Shown here in pieces: positions 1 to 9,790 of a stretch of DNA of 64,000 nt; position 1 is the first letter of the stretch; every line of letters begins with the position of its first letter. Below the pieces are notes generated by a model. It did no database searches. It was not told where the DNA came from and saw nothing but the letters and a program-made list of their open reading frames with translations. The position numbers and the translations under genes were made by a program. Origin of the DNA: Nocardioides alcanivorans (GTDB lineage: Bacteria; Actinomycetota; Actinomycetes; Propionibacteriales; Nocardioidaceae); the NCBI RefSeq assembly GCF_021555175.1, contig NZ_JAKGRW010000057.1:172600-236599 (forward strand). Direction: 5' to 3'.

Positions 1-87
1 TACGACTTCGCCTACACGTGGTTCCACGAGGCGGAGTGGGACGCCGGCAACCGCCGCTCCATCTGTTGGGCCAGGACTCGCAAGTGA
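1..87 (+). CDS. Septum-formation-type protein, C-terminal end only (cut by left edge)
   Basis: Frame 1 is open from the first base to a TGA at 85-87 and encodes 28 residues ending RRSICWARTRK. The end of the next gene (RRHGICWAPD, preceded by a similar aromatic W-rich stretch) is clearly related, so this is probably the tail of a tandem paralogue of the septum formation family. Its stop overlaps the GTG of the next gene (GTGA), which suggests one transcript. Everything upstream lies outside the window, so the family call rests only on this tail and the neighbour. Confidence 0.55.
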   Translation, partial: YDFAYTWFHEAEWDAGNRRSICWARTRK

Positions 88-922
88 TCCGCGCCAGCTC
101 CGTCGGTCGGCTCCTCGCAGCTGCCCTGCTGCTGGTCGCGACGGCGGCCTGCTCCTCCGACGGCGGCGACGCCGAGCCGGACGGGCCCACCCCGTCGGCT
201 GCCCCGCGTACGCCGGAGGAGCCACTTCCCGCGCCCGCCAACGGCACCTGCCACCGCATCGACTACGCCACCGCTGTCCGAGCCACGGCCGACGACTCCA
301 CCGTGGCGTGTCGCAAGCCCCACACCTCACGCACCATCAAGGTCGCCTCGTTGAAGGGCACGGTCGACGGCCACTTCCTCGCGGTCGACTCCCAGCGTCT
401 GAGCAAGCAGCCTGCGAAGGCCTGCGACTCCGCCTTCGCCTCCTACGTGGGCGGAACGACCGAGCAGCAGCGCCTGAGCATGCTCGCTGTCGCTTCGTTC
501 GGCCCCAGCGTCGAGGAGTCCGACCGCGGTGCCACCTGGATCCGATGCGACCTGGTGTCGGTCATCGCGCCGGAGAAGTTGGGAAATCTCCCGGGACCGC
601 TCAAGGGCGTGCTCGACACCGACGAGGGCCGCGACCGCTTCGGCATGTGCGGCACCGCCAAGCCCGGCACGGCCGACTTCGCCCGGGTCGCATGCTCCCA
701 GGAGCACAGTTGGCGCTCGGTGGCGACGGTCGACATCCCCGCAGCCAAGTCGGGCCGTTGGCCCGGCGAGGCCCGGCCCGCGGGGCCGGGCAGGAGCCGT
801 GCGCCGAGGCCGCCCGTGCCAGCGCCACCGACGCACTCAGCTACGAGTGGGGCTACGAATGGCCCGACAAGGCCCAGTGGCAGGCCGGCCGGCGCCACGG
901 CATCTGCTGGGCGCCGGACTGA
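84..922 (+). CDS. Septum-formation family lipoprotein (one frame break)
   Basis: Starts at a GTG overlapping the upstream TGA. The first ~22 residues form a lipoprotein signal peptide (VIRAS, a Leu/Ala/Val core, lipobox VATAAC), so the product should be exported and lipid-anchored. The rest is a small exported domain with paired cysteines (TCHRIDYA, VACRKPHTS, IRCDLV, FGMCG, ARVACS, EPCAEA, GICWAPD), the pattern of the actinobacterial septum formation family; no enzymatic motif is visible. The frame breaks in the GGGG run at 782-785; one extra G joins the two parts into 279 aa. The function of the family is poorly known. Confidence 0.7.
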
Positions 923-937
923 CCCGTCGGGGCCGCG

Positions 938-1867
938 TCAGAAACCGAGCCGCCGCAGCTGCTTGGGGTCGCGCTGCCAGTCCTTGGCGATCTTGACGTG
1001 CAGGTCGAGGAAGACCGGGGTGCCGAGCATCGCCTCGATCTGCTTGCGGGCGTTGGTGCCCACGTCACGCAGCCGCGAACCCTTGTGGCCGATCACGATG
1101 CCCTTCTGCGAGGAACGCTCCACGAAGACGTTGGCATGGATGTCGAGCAGCGGCTTGTCGGCGGGGCGGTCCTCACGCAACCGCATCTCCTCCACGACGA
1201 CCGCGATGGAGTGCGGGAGCTCGTCACGCACGCCCTCGAGCGAGGCCTCGCGGATCAGCTCGGCGACCAGGATCTCCTCGGGCGCGTCGGTGAGGTCACC
1301 CTCGGGATAGAGCGGCGGGCCGGGAGGCATCATCGCGACCAGCAGCTGGGCGAGCAGGTCGACCTGGTCGCCGGACACCGACGACACCGGCACGATCTCG
1401 GCCCACTCGGTGCCGGTCTCCTGGCCGAGCTTCTGGATGGCGAGCAGGTGCTCGCCGAGCTGCTCCGGCGTGGCCAGGTCGGTCTTGGTCGCCACCGCGA
1501 TCCGCACCGTCCGGCGCACCTTGGCAAGCTCGTTGACGATGAAGCGGTCACCAGGGCCGATCTTCTCGTCGGCAGGGAAGCACACCGCCACCACGTCGAC
1601 CTCGGCCCAGGTGGTCTTCACGATGTCGTTGAGGCGCTCTCCCAGCAGTGTGCGGGGCTTGTGCAACCCGGGAGTGTCGACCAACACGAGCTGTCCGTCG
1701 TCGCGGTGCACGATGCCACGCACCGCCGTGCGCGTGGTCTGGGGGCGCGACGAGGTGATCGCGACCTTCTGACCGACCAATGCGTTGGTCAGCGTGGACT
1801 TGCCTGCGTTGGGTCGTCCCACGAAACAGGCGAACCCGCTGCGGAAGTCTTCGCCGGTCTCATGCAT
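938..1867 (-). CDS. era: GTPase Era
   Basis: 309 aa, the usual Era length. Era binds the 3' end of 16S rRNA and acts in 30S subunit maturation. The GTPase domain shows the P-loop GRPNAGKST (~17-25), the switch-II DTPG (~62) and TKTD (~128). The C-terminal KH domain has the GHKGSRLRD loop (~260). The ATG at 1867 was chosen because it overlaps the stop of the upstream gene and begins just before the conserved GFACFVGRPN; a longer frame upstream has no support. It is the last gene of a leftward run that includes ybeY, corC and phoH, the standard actinobacterial association for era, here interrupted by a lipid-methylation pair and a siderophore-interacting gene. Confidence 0.93.
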   Translation of the reverse strand: MHETGEDFRSGFACFVGRPNAGKSTLTNALVGQKVAITSSRPQTTRTAVRGIVHRDDGQLVLVDTPGLHKPRTLLGERLNDIVKTTWAEVDVVAVCFPADEKIGPGDRFIVNELAKVRRTVRIAVATKTDLATPEQLGEHLLAIQKLGQETGTEWAEIVPVSSVSGDQVDLLAQLLVAMMPPGPPLYPEGDLTDAPEEILVAELIREASLEGVRDELPHSIAVVVEEMRLREDRPADKPLLDIHANVFVERSSQKGIVIGHKGSRLRDVGTNARKQIEAMLGTPVFLDLHVKIAKDWQRDPKQLRRLGF

Positions 1868-2658
1868 CGTTGCGCTCCTGTGCGGCGTCGTATTCGGCCC
1901 AGATCTGCTCATCGGTCTTTCCTGCTGCCTTGCCCGCCCGATAGATCGGACCGGGGTCGACCTTCCGCGGCTGCCTGCCGGCCGTGGCCCGCCAGTAGCC
2001 CATCACGTCGTAGGCATGGCTCGGCAGTCTGCGCACCCGCATCAGGTTCTTGCGGATCGCCCGCATCTGGGCGGACTCCCCGCCATCCAGAAGTAGCCCT
2101 CACCATCGGGCCACTCGATCGTCTCCACGGCGTCGCTCAGGTGACTGGTGCCGGACTCCGCGTCGAGCCAGGTGATCGCCGGCCCCTCGGGCAGGTAGTC
2201 GGCGACCTCGTCGGGCACCTCGGCCCAGATCCTCACCGGCACGTCGGTCACCGACTCGGCGATTCGAGCCATGGCAGGGAGTGCCGTCAGGTCACCGACG
2301 AGCAACAGCCATCGGGCCCCTCGGGCAGGTCGAAGGAGCCCTTGGCCTCGTTGATGACGACCTCGTCGCCGACGCAGTCACCGGCTGCCCACTCGGTCAC
2401 CAGCCCACTCTCGTGGACCACGACGTCGAGCACCAGCTCGCCGCCCGACCAGCGACGTACGGTGTAGTAGCGGCTCTGGAACTGGCCCGGCACCACCAGC
2501 CCCACCCACTCGTCGGGGATCCCGGTGGAGGTGAAGTCGGCCAATCCGTCACCACCGAGGGTGAGGCGGACCAGGTGGTCGGAGAGCTGCTCGCGACGCA
2601 GCACCGTCGCGGTGTACTGGGCGGCTCGGGTCGTCACCGCCCTAGGGTACGTCGACAC
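1860..2658 (-). CDS. Siderophore-interacting protein, FAD-binding (two frame breaks)
   Basis: After repair 266 aa. The N-terminal half is a ferredoxin-reductase-like FAD-binding barrel: the RYYTVRRW segment binds flavin, followed by LDVVVHESGLVTEWA and a GSF motif. The C-terminal half (LLLVGDLTALPA, then WMAGES and GYWR near the end) is the NAD(P)H-binding SIP domain. Such proteins (ViuB/YqjH type) reduce ferric siderophores in the cytoplasm to release iron. Breaks lie in the CCCC runs at 2317-2320 and 2078-2081; adding one base to each yields EGARWLLLVGD and WMAGESAQMR, both matching the family. No siderophore transporter is visible nearby. It overlaps era by 8 bases. Confidence 0.8.
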
Positions 2659-2747
2659 GCAGGTCCAGGACCCACGGGCCGCCCAGCCTGCGCCATGCCC
2701 TGGCCACGACTTGAGCGACCTGGGCAGGAAACTGGGCGACCTCGGCG

Positions 2748-4031
2748 TCAGGGGGTCCAGTCGGGGCGCCGCGGGAACTCGCTGTCGCCGTCGTCGTGGT
2801 TGCGCGTGGCCAGCACGTGGTGCAACTCGATCTCGTCACGTTCGAAGGCGATGCGCGACCCGGCCATGTAGATGCCCCAGACCCGGGCGATCTCGACGCC
2901 GGCCTCGGCCACGCACTCGTCCCAGTTGTCGGCCAGGTTCTGTGACCAGCCGGCGAGCGTGCGGGCGTAGTGGGTGCGCAGGTTCTCGGTGTGCTGCACC
3001 TCGAGCCCGGCGTCCTGCACGGCCGCGACGATGGTGCCCGAGCCGGTGAGCTCGCCGTCGGGGAAGACGTAACGGTCGATGAACTGGCCGGTGCTCGTGG
3101 GCCGGTTGTGGGGCCGGGTGATGCAGTGGTTGAGCAGCCGGCCCCCAGGACGCAGCCGCTCCCGCAGGAACCCGAAGTAGGCCGGGTAGTTGGCGACCCC
3201 GATGTGTTCGGTGAGGCCGATCGAGCTGACTGCGTCGAACCCGCCCTCCTTCACGTCGCGGTAGTCGAGGTGACGAACCTCGGCGAGATCTTCGAGGCCC
3301 TCCTCCCGGATCTTCGCCTGCCCCCACGCGGCCTGGTTGGCCGACAAGGTGACGCCGAGCGCCTTCACCCCGTGCTCCTTGGCCACGTGGCGGACCATCC
3401 CGCCCCAGCCACACCCGACGTCCAGCAGTCGCTGACCGGGCTTGAGCGCGAGCTTCTGCGCAATCAGCTCGTACTTCGCGAACTGTGCCTCCTCCAACGA
3501 CACGTCGTTGTCGGCGTGCACGGCGCAGGTGTAGGTCATCGACGGCCCGAGCACCATCTCGTAGAAGCGGTTGGAGACGTCGTAGTGGTGGGCGATCACC
3601 TCGGCGTCACGTGCCTGCGAGTGCCGCAGGCCCTCGACGGCACGACGCCAGCGCGGCAGGTGCTCGGAGGCGGGTGGCGGAGGCGGCACCAGGTTGCTCA
3701 GCCCGATGTTGCGCAGCAGGTTGACCGTCTCGACCACGCCGGGGCGCCGGAAGTCGAGGTGGTTGAGCAGCAGACTCATCACGGCATAGGGATTGCCGGG
3801 ACTGTCGCCGTGCACCTCGAGGTCACCACTCACGTAGGCGCGCGCCATGCCGAGGTCACCCGGCGCAGTGAGCAGGTAGGCCAGACCGCGTTCGCTGGCC
3901 AGGTGCAGTGTGTAGGGCGAGTCCTCGGGACCGGCCGCGCTTCCGTCGTACGCAGTGAAGCGGATGGGCAGACCGTCGACGAGCAGTCCGTCGACGGTCT
4001 CGGCGAGAGAAACTGAGGTGAGGAGGCTCAA
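2748..4031 (-). CDS. Cyclopropane-fatty-acyl-phospholipid synthase-type methyltransferase (TmsB/BfaB-like)
   Basis: 427 aa class I SAM methyltransferase of the CFA synthase family. An N-terminal lipid-binding domain (~1-130) is followed by the Rossmann fold with the SAM loop LLDVGCGWGG (~200) and GVTLSANQ. The family transfers a methylene to the double bond of unsaturated phospholipid acyl chains. The TTG start at 4031 overlaps the TGA of the FAD oxidoreductase (TTGA), so the pair is translationally coupled. In actinobacteria this pairing (UfaA1/BfaB/TmsB with BfaA/TmsA) makes 10-methyl-branched acids such as tuberculostearic acid: the methyltransferase makes a 10-methylene intermediate and the flavoprotein reduces it. 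A plain cyclopropane synthase is the alternative; the partner gene argues against it. Confidence 0.85.
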   Translation of the reverse strand: MSLLTSVSLAETVDGLLVDGLPIRFTAYDGSAAGPEDSPYTLHLASERGLAYLLTAPGDLGMARAYVSGDLEVHGDSPGNPYAVMSLLLNHLDFRRPGVVETVNLLRNIGLSNLVPPPPPASEHLPRWRRAVEGLRHSQARDAEVIAHHYDVSNRFYEMVLGPSMTYTCAVHADNDVSLEEAQFAKYELIAQKLALKPGQRLLDVGCGWGGMVRHVAKEHGVKALGVTLSANQAAWGQAKIREEGLEDLAEVRHLDYRDVKEGGFDAVSSIGLTEHIGVANYPAYFGFLRERLRPGGRLLNHCITRPHNRPTSTGQFIDRYVFPDGELTGSGTIVAAVQDAGLEVQHTENLRTHYARTLAGWSQNLADNWDECVAEAGVEIARVWGIYMAGSRIAFERDEIELHHVLATRNHDDGDSEFPRRPDWTP

Positions 4032-5443
4032 TGCTGTCGGACCGCCTTGTCGTGGAGTGAGGTGAGCCGGCCGTCGGGGTCATGGCGATCCCGCAGCCGG
4101 TTGAGGTTGTCGGTGTCGTAGAGACGATCGAACGTCTCCTGGTCGTAGAACGCCTCCGAATAGAGGGACTTGTGGCCGTCGAGTGATTCGACCTTGGCCT
4201 CGATCGCCCGGTTGACCGGGCCATGGGGTGCATCGGGGCCGACGTGCACGGTGCCCCAGAAACCTGCGTTGACATAGGTGCGGCCGGGCTCGAGGGGGTA
4301 CGTCGGCCACGGCCGCTCAGCGCCCGTGTCGCCGTTGCGCAGCCTCAGCGGGCAGAGCCAGACCGGTCGCATCCCGACCTCTGCGTCGAACCAGTCGAGG
4401 AACTCGCCCAGCCGTTCGACCGGCACCTCGATGTCCTGGATGACGCGCTCTCGCTGCGGTCGCTTCCTCCACCTGTCGATGCGGTCGACGATGCCGTGAC
4501 GCCGGTCGAGTCCGACCAGCTTGTGATAGACGTCGGAGCGACGCCAGCGGCGCGGCCACAACCGGCGAACGGTGGGGTTGTGGAGCCCGAACGCGCCTGA
4601 GCACCAGAACCAGTCGGTGTCCCAACGCCACAGGTAGTCGTGCATGGTGAGCAGGTCGTCGTCGCGCTCCGCCACGGAGCGGTAGTAGATCGCTTGGCCC
4701 GTGTAGTCGGAGGGCTCCCGCCCCGCACGCGGGCCGGCGCCCCAGTGGGCGAGCGTCAACCGGAGGTCGTCCGGTGCGAACGCGACGCCATCCACCGCGT
4801 CGACCCGGTGCCCCTCCCACTGCCCGGTCTCCACCACCCGTTCGACCACCCGGCCGAACTCATCGGCGTCGGTGAAGGCCACGTGGCGCACCCACACGAG
4901 AGCCGGCACCGCCTCCAGCTCGATCTTCAGCCGGGTCGCGTAGCCCAGGCTCCCGTAGGAGTTGGGGAAGCTGTGGAAGAGGTTGGCGTGCTCGCCGTCG
5001 GGGGCCGCCGTGACCACCTCTCCGTCACCGGTGAGGATGTCGAGCTCGAGCACCGACTCGTGCGGCAGGCCGTTGCGGAAGCTGGTGGACTCGATGCCCA
5101 GGCCGGTCACCGCGCCGCCGAGGGTGATGGTGCGCAGCTGTGGCACCACCAACGGGATCAAGCCGTGCGGCAACGTGGCAGCAACGAGGTCCTCGTAGGT
5201 GCACATGCCCTGCACGTCGGCAGTGTGCGCCGCGGTGTCGATGGCGATGACGCCGTCGAGACCCGAGACGTCGAGCGCGCCGGTGACCGGTTCACGCGGA
5301 CGGAAGAGGTTGGACGTCTTCTTGGCGAGCCTCACGGGCCGGCCGGGTGGGATCGAGGCCATCGAGGCACGCAGCCGTGACACGGCCGCCTCGTGCTGGC
5401 CCCATCCTCGCAAGGTTGGGGAGGTCACGACTGGAGCAGTCAC
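4028..5443 (-). CDS. FAD-binding oxidoreductase, 10-methylene acyl reductase candidate (TmsA/BfaA-like)
   Basis: 471 aa from the GTG at 5443. An N-terminal PCMH-type FAD domain is visible (KKTSNLFRPRE, GVIAIDTAAHTADVQGMCTYEDL, then TLGGAVTGLGIESTSFRNGL with the Gly-rich flavin-contacting turn). The C-terminal part has the DIEVPVERL and W-rich stretches seen in the DWARF1/BfaA group. In Corynebacterium and Mycobacterium, homologues paired with a CFA-type methyltransferase reduce 10-methylene acyl chains to 10-methyl. The open frame extends upstream of the GTG, but residues there do not resemble a protein. A 77-bp gap separates it from the cytidine-deaminase-like gene. Function is inferred from pairing and family. 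Confidence 0.82.
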   Translation of the reverse strand: MTAPVVTSPTLRGWGQHEAAVSRLRASMASIPPGRPVRLAKKTSNLFRPREPVTGALDVSGLDGVIAIDTAAHTADVQGMCTYEDLVAATLPHGLIPLVVPQLRTITLGGAVTGLGIESTSFRNGLPHESVLELDILTGDGEVVTAAPDGEHANLFHSFPNSYGSLGYATRLKIELEAVPALVWVRHVAFTDADEFGRVVERVVETGQWEGHRVDAVDGVAFAPDDLRLTLAHWGAGPRAGREPSDYTGQAIYYRSVAERDDDLLTMHDYLWRWDTDWFWCSGAFGLHNPTVRRLWPRRWRRSDVYHKLVGLDRRHGIVDRIDRWRKRPQRERVIQDIEVPVERLGEFLDWFDAEVGMRPVWLCPLRLRNGDTGAERPWPTYPLEPGRTYVNAGFWGTVHVGPDAPHGPVNRAIEAKVESLDGHKSLYSEAFYDQETFDRLYDTDNLNRLRDRHDPDGRLTSLHDKAVRQH

Positions 5444-5520
5444 ACCCCCAACGTAGTCCGGTCGGATGCACCTGCCAACTTCTTTCCGCTCAGTTGGAGT
5501 GCCGTGTCGTGCAGGCGGTG

Positions 5521-5832
5521 TCAGACGAGGTGGACGACGACATCGTCGCCGGCGAACTCCTTGATCGCAGCCGCGTCGGGCTCCGCGAGCACGTCGGCGC
5601 CCATCACCACGACGGCCTCGAGTCCCTGGGATCCCGAGGAGTTGGCCATGGCCAGGCACACGCCGACCGCGGAGATCTGCAACGAGGGCAAGGTGACCGT
5701 CGCTCCGGCGTACGTACGCCCGTCGAGGTCGCGTACGGCGGCCCCCTGCGCCGCTCCGGTCCGCGCACGGGTGGCGCGGGCGAGGGTGACGAGCTTGCGG
5801 TCCTCGGGAGAGAGTTCGGTGGCCTCAGGCAT
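5521..5832 (-). CDS. Cytidine deaminase-like small protein, catalytic motifs absent
   Basis: 103 aa, starting at the ATG (5832) that overlaps the end of corC by 8 bases. The layout (Ala-rich helix RKLVTLARATRART, then AAVRDLDGRTYAGATV, then CLAMANSSG) follows the cytidine deaminase fold. However, the zinc ligands and proton shuttle of true Cdd enzymes (HAE or CAE, and PCxxC) are not present, so deamination looks impossible. A small protein of unknown function sits at the same place between corC and era in mycobacteria. I read it as a conserved, non-catalytic member that may serve the ribosome/membrane operon; its role is unknown. Confidence 0.65.
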   Translation of the reverse strand: MPEATELSPEDRKLVTLARATRARTGAAQGAAVRDLDGRTYAGATVTLPSLQISAVGVCLAMANSSGSQGLEAVVVMGADVLAEPDAAAIKEFAGDDVVVHLV

Positions 5833-7141
5833 GGGGATCAGCGTAGTCAGTCTCGGCGTCGAGCGCGTCGGCCGGTGTCTCGAGACTGACGAGCACCCGG
5901 TCGACCCGGTTGCGTCGACCAGCGGTGCCCTCGGCCTCGAAGCGCAGCCCGTGGATCGCAGCGGCCGAGCCGGGGATCGGGACCCGGCCGAGTGCCTTGG
6001 CCAGCAGGCCGCCGACCGAGTCGACGTCTTCGTCGTCGACGTCGTGACCCGGGAAGAGCTCGTCGAGGTCGTCGATCGGGAAGCGCGAGGAGACCAGGAA
6101 GGAGCCGTCCTCACGGGCCTCGACCTCCACCTCACCGGCGTCGTACTCGTCGGTGATCTCGCCGACGATCTCCTCGAGCACGTCCTCGATGGTGACCAGG
6201 CCGGCAGTGCCGCCGTACTCGTCGACGACGACGGCGATGTGCTGGCGGCGCGCCTGCATCTCGGTCAGCAGGTCGTCGACCGGCTTGACCCCGGGCACCC
6301 AGTGGACGGTGCGCATGTGCTGGTCGATCCGCTCGGTCAGCTCGGCCTCGGCGTCGTCGAAGACCCGCTTGGAGACGTCCTTGAGGTAGGCGACGCCGAT
6401 GACGTCGTCGAGATTCTCGCCGACCACCGGCATCCGGGAGAAACCGCTGCGCAGGAAGAGCGAGAGCGCCTGCCGGAGGTTCCGGTGACGATCGATGAAG
6501 ACCACGTCGTTGCGCGGCACCATCACCTCGCGCACCACGGTGTCGCCGAGCTCGAAGACCGAGTGGATCATCTTGCGCTCACCGTCCTCGATGACGCTGG
6601 ACGCCTCCGCCATGTCGACGAGCTCGCGCAGTTCGGTCTCGGACGAGAACGGGCCGTCGCTGAAACCCTTGCCCGGGGTGAGTGCGTTGCCGAGCAGGAT
6701 CATCAGCTTGGGCAACGGGCCGAGGACCCGGGTGATGAGCACCAACGGTCCGGCCGACGCGAGTGCGACGGGCACCGAGTGCTGCCGGCCGACGGTGCGC
6801 GGCGCCACCCCGATCACCACGAAGGAGACGATGACCATGGCCCCGATCGTGATGAGCACGGTCTGCCACCAGCCCTCGACCGTCGACACCACCAGGTGGG
6901 TGGCCACCACGATGCTGGACACCTCGAAGAGCATGCGCAGGAAGAGCGCCGTGTTGAGGTACTGCGCCGGGTCGTCGAGCACCTGGAGCAGGCGGCGTGA
7001 GCCTGCCTTGCCCTCGGAGGCGATCTCCTCCGCCCGGGCGCGTGAGAAGGCACTCAGGGCGGCATCGGCCGCGGTCAGCAGCCCCGCCAGCACGACGAGG
7101 ACGACGATCGCGGTGAGCGACCAGAGATCCGCAGACTCCAT
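5825..7141 (-). CDS. CNNM/CorC-HlyC family membrane protein with CBS pair
   Basis: 438 aa. The N-terminal DUF21/CNNM membrane domain has several helices (about 8-30, 60-80, 85-110, 120-145). Next come two CBS domains (~210-330; VMVPRNDVVFID and VDEYGGTAGLVTIEDVLEEIVGEI are hallmark stretches) and a C-terminal CorC_HlyC transporter-associated domain (~345-425; DGSFLVSSRFPIDDL). Family members are linked to Mg2+ or Co2+ efflux and divalent-cation homeostasis. It lies 6 bp downstream of ybeY and overlaps the deaminase-like gene, so it is co-transcribed with the ybeY-phoH group, as is common in actinobacteria. Transport substrate is not readable from sequence. Confidence 0.88.
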   Translation of the reverse strand: MESADLWSLTAIVVLVVLAGLLTAADAALSAFSRARAEEIASEGKAGSRRLLQVLDDPAQYLNTALFLRMLFEVSSIVVATHLVVSTVEGWWQTVLITIGAMVIVSFVVIGVAPRTVGRQHSVPVALASAGPLVLITRVLGPLPKLMILLGNALTPGKGFSDGPFSSETELRELVDMAEASSVIEDGERKMIHSVFELGDTVVREVMVPRNDVVFIDRHRNLRQALSLFLRSGFSRMPVVGENLDDVIGVAYLKDVSKRVFDDAEAELTERIDQHMRTVHWVPGVKPVDDLLTEMQARRQHIAVVVDEYGGTAGLVTIEDVLEEIVGEITDEYDAGEVEVEAREDGSFLVSSRFPIDDLDELFPGHDVDDEDVDSVGGLLAKALGRVPIPGSAAAIHGLRFEAEGTAGRRNRVDRVLVSLETPADALDAETDYADPHA

Positions 7142-7147
7142 CGGGGA

Positions 7148-7608
7148 TCAGGCCTGCGTCGCGGCGGACTGCTGCCACTGCACGAGCAGGTCGGCCTGGA
7201 GGCCGAACATCTCCTTGTGCTCGTCCGGCTCGGCGTGGTCGTAGCCGAGCAGGTGCAAGATGCCGTGGACGGTGAGCAGGTCGATCTCGGCCTGCTTGCC
7301 GTGACCGGCGGTCTCACCCTGACGTTCGGCGATGGTCGGGCACAGCACCAGGTCGCCGAGCACGCCCTCCTCGAGCTCCGTGTTGACCAGGCCGGGGCGC
7401 AACTCGTCCATCGGGAAGGCAAGCACGTCGGTGGGACCCTCCTTCTCCATCCACTGCTCGTTGAGATGGGCGATGGTCGGCTCGTCGACCGCCTTGATGC
7501 ACAGCTCGGCCTGCGGGTGCACCCGCATCTGGTCCATGACGAAGCGGCTCAGCCTCGAGAGCCGTTGCACGTCGAGCTCGTGCCCGGACTCGTTGATCAC
7601 CTCGATGG

Positions 7609-7612
<4 letters not shown>
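7148..7612 (-). CDS. ybeY: Endoribonuclease YbeY (rRNA maturation factor)
   Basis: 154 aa. The zinc site HGILHLLGYDHAEPDEH (~113-129) has the family's three histidines, giving the single-strand endoribonuclease that processes 16S rRNA ends and takes part in ribosome quality control. The GTG start (7612) overlaps the phoH stop as GTGA, so the pair is translationally coupled, and corC follows 6 bp downstream. Length and order phoH-ybeY-corC-era are those expected for actinobacteria. Confidence 0.94.
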
Positions 7613-8627
<1,015 letters not shown>

Positions 8628-8679
8628 CGTGCCGTCCATCGTACGGCGCCGCCCCGCGGGGGCACATTCCCATGACCAC

Positions 8680-8742
8680 CCGAAGTCGCCCGGATCCCAG
8701 CCGAGGTCGCCCGGATCCCAGCCGAGGTCGCCTGGAACACAG
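8680..8742. repeat. Three 21-bp tandem repeats between phoH and the HIT gene
   Basis: Three adjacent units, 8680-8700, 8701-8721 and 8722-8742. Units 1 and 2 differ at one position; unit 3 diverges in its second half. The stretch lies between phoH (start 8627) and the 3' end of the HIT gene (8767). I see no promoter or terminator inside it. Confidence 0.85.
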
Positions 8743-8766
8743 TCGAGAGCGCTCGGGTGGCGCCGA

Positions 8767-9114
8767 TCAGCCCGGTGGCCAGGTGAACGGGCGCCCGCCG
8801 ATCACGTGCAGATGCGCGTGGAAAACGGTCTGCTGCGCGGCCGCGCCGGTGTTGAAGACCGCGCGGTACCCCTCCAGCGCCTCCTGCTCGGCGACCGTGC
8901 GGGCCAGCAGGAACATGTCTGCCAACGTGTCGGGGGCTGCTTCGGCGACGGCGGCAGCGTTCTCGTGGTGACCACGCGGCACCACGAGAACATGGGTCGG
9001 CGCCTGCGGCATCAGGTCGCGGAAGGCCACCGACAGCTCGGTCTCCCCGACGATGTCGCCGGGAATCTCGCCGGCCGCGATCTTGCAGAAGATGCAGTCA
9101 GTGCTTGCGCTCAT
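8767..9114 (-). CDS. HIT-family nucleotide hydrolase/transferase
   Basis: 115 aa. The histidine triad HAHLHVI (~97-103) and the N-terminal CIFCKIAAGEIP with its CxxC pair identify a HINT/PKCI-type HIT protein. These cytosolic enzymes hydrolyse purine nucleoside phosphoramidates or adenylates. The gene sits alone, divergent from the sigma-factor gene across a 125-bp gap. Physiological substrate unknown. Confidence 0.92.
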   Translation of the reverse strand: MSASTDCIFCKIAAGEIPGDIVGETELSVAFRDLMPQAPTHVLVVPRGHHENAAAVAEAAPDTLADMFLLARTVAEQEALEGYRAVFNTGAAAQQTVFHAHLHVIGGRPFTWPPG

Positions 9115-9239
9115 GGCGTGAGGATAACCACAGCCGGGATTCCGACACGTTGAGCCGCCCCGCAGGTAAACCGACCGCCCGGGACGCGCGTCGTACTAGC
9201 GTGACCACCCATGCACTCCTCTCGGATCGGGCAGACCCG

Positions 9240-9790
9240 GTGAGCCGGTCCCACGAGCCGTGGGACGCCGACACCGCGGTGAGCGCGCTCTATGCCGCGC
9301 ACTGGCGGCAACTCGTGCGCCTGTCGGTGCTGCTCGTGCGTGATGTCGGCACCGCCGAGGAGGTGGTGCAGGACGCGTTCATCGCAATGCACGGTCGCTG
9401 GCGCAAGTTGCGCGATCCCGACAAGGCACTTGCCTACCTGCGCCAGTCGGTGGTCAACCGCAGCCGGTCGGTGCTGCGCCACCGCAGCGTCGTCACCCGG
9501 CACGAGGCCCGTGAAGCCCGTGCCCCGATGCCCACCGGGCCAGCCGCTGACGAAGAGGTCCTGGCAGGCGAGCTGCGCGCCGCCGTACTCGACGCCCTGG
9601 CTGCCCTCCCCGGCGCCAGCGCGAGGTGCTCGCACTGCGCTACTACCTGGACCTGTCCGAGGCCGACATCGCCGACACGCTCGGCATCAGCAGGGGCGCG
9701 GTCAAGTCGCACGCTTCCCGTGGGGCCGCCGCCCTGCGCACCCACCTGGCCGGCTCCGCGGCCGCCGGCACGACGGAGGAACGCCGATGA
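9240..9790 (+). CDS. ECF RNA polymerase sigma factor, SigE-like (one frame break)
   Basis: 183 aa after repair. Region 2 is clear (ALYAAHWRQLVRLSVLLVRD, then EEVVQDAFIAMH and LAYLRQSVVNRSRS). Region 4 follows (RRQREVLALRYYLDLSEADIADTLGISRGAVKSHASRG) with the helix-turn-helix. The frame breaks in the CCCC run at 9608-9611; one extra C restores ALPRRQREVLAL. The stop overlaps the ATG of the next gene (ATGA), the usual arrangement for a sigma factor and its membrane partner. GTG 9240 is the favoured start; GTG 9201 in the same frame is possible. Neither has a strong ribosome binding site. Confidence 0.87.

Noticed and set aside
2642..2839. Small minus-strand frame between the CFA-type gene and the siderophore-interacting gene
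   Set aside because: The last 35 codons look protein-like, but the start lies out of frame inside the methyltransferase and there is no ribosome binding site or family match. Too weak to call.
5521..5832. Active cytidine deaminase
   Set aside because: The HAE/CAE and PCxxC motifs are absent.
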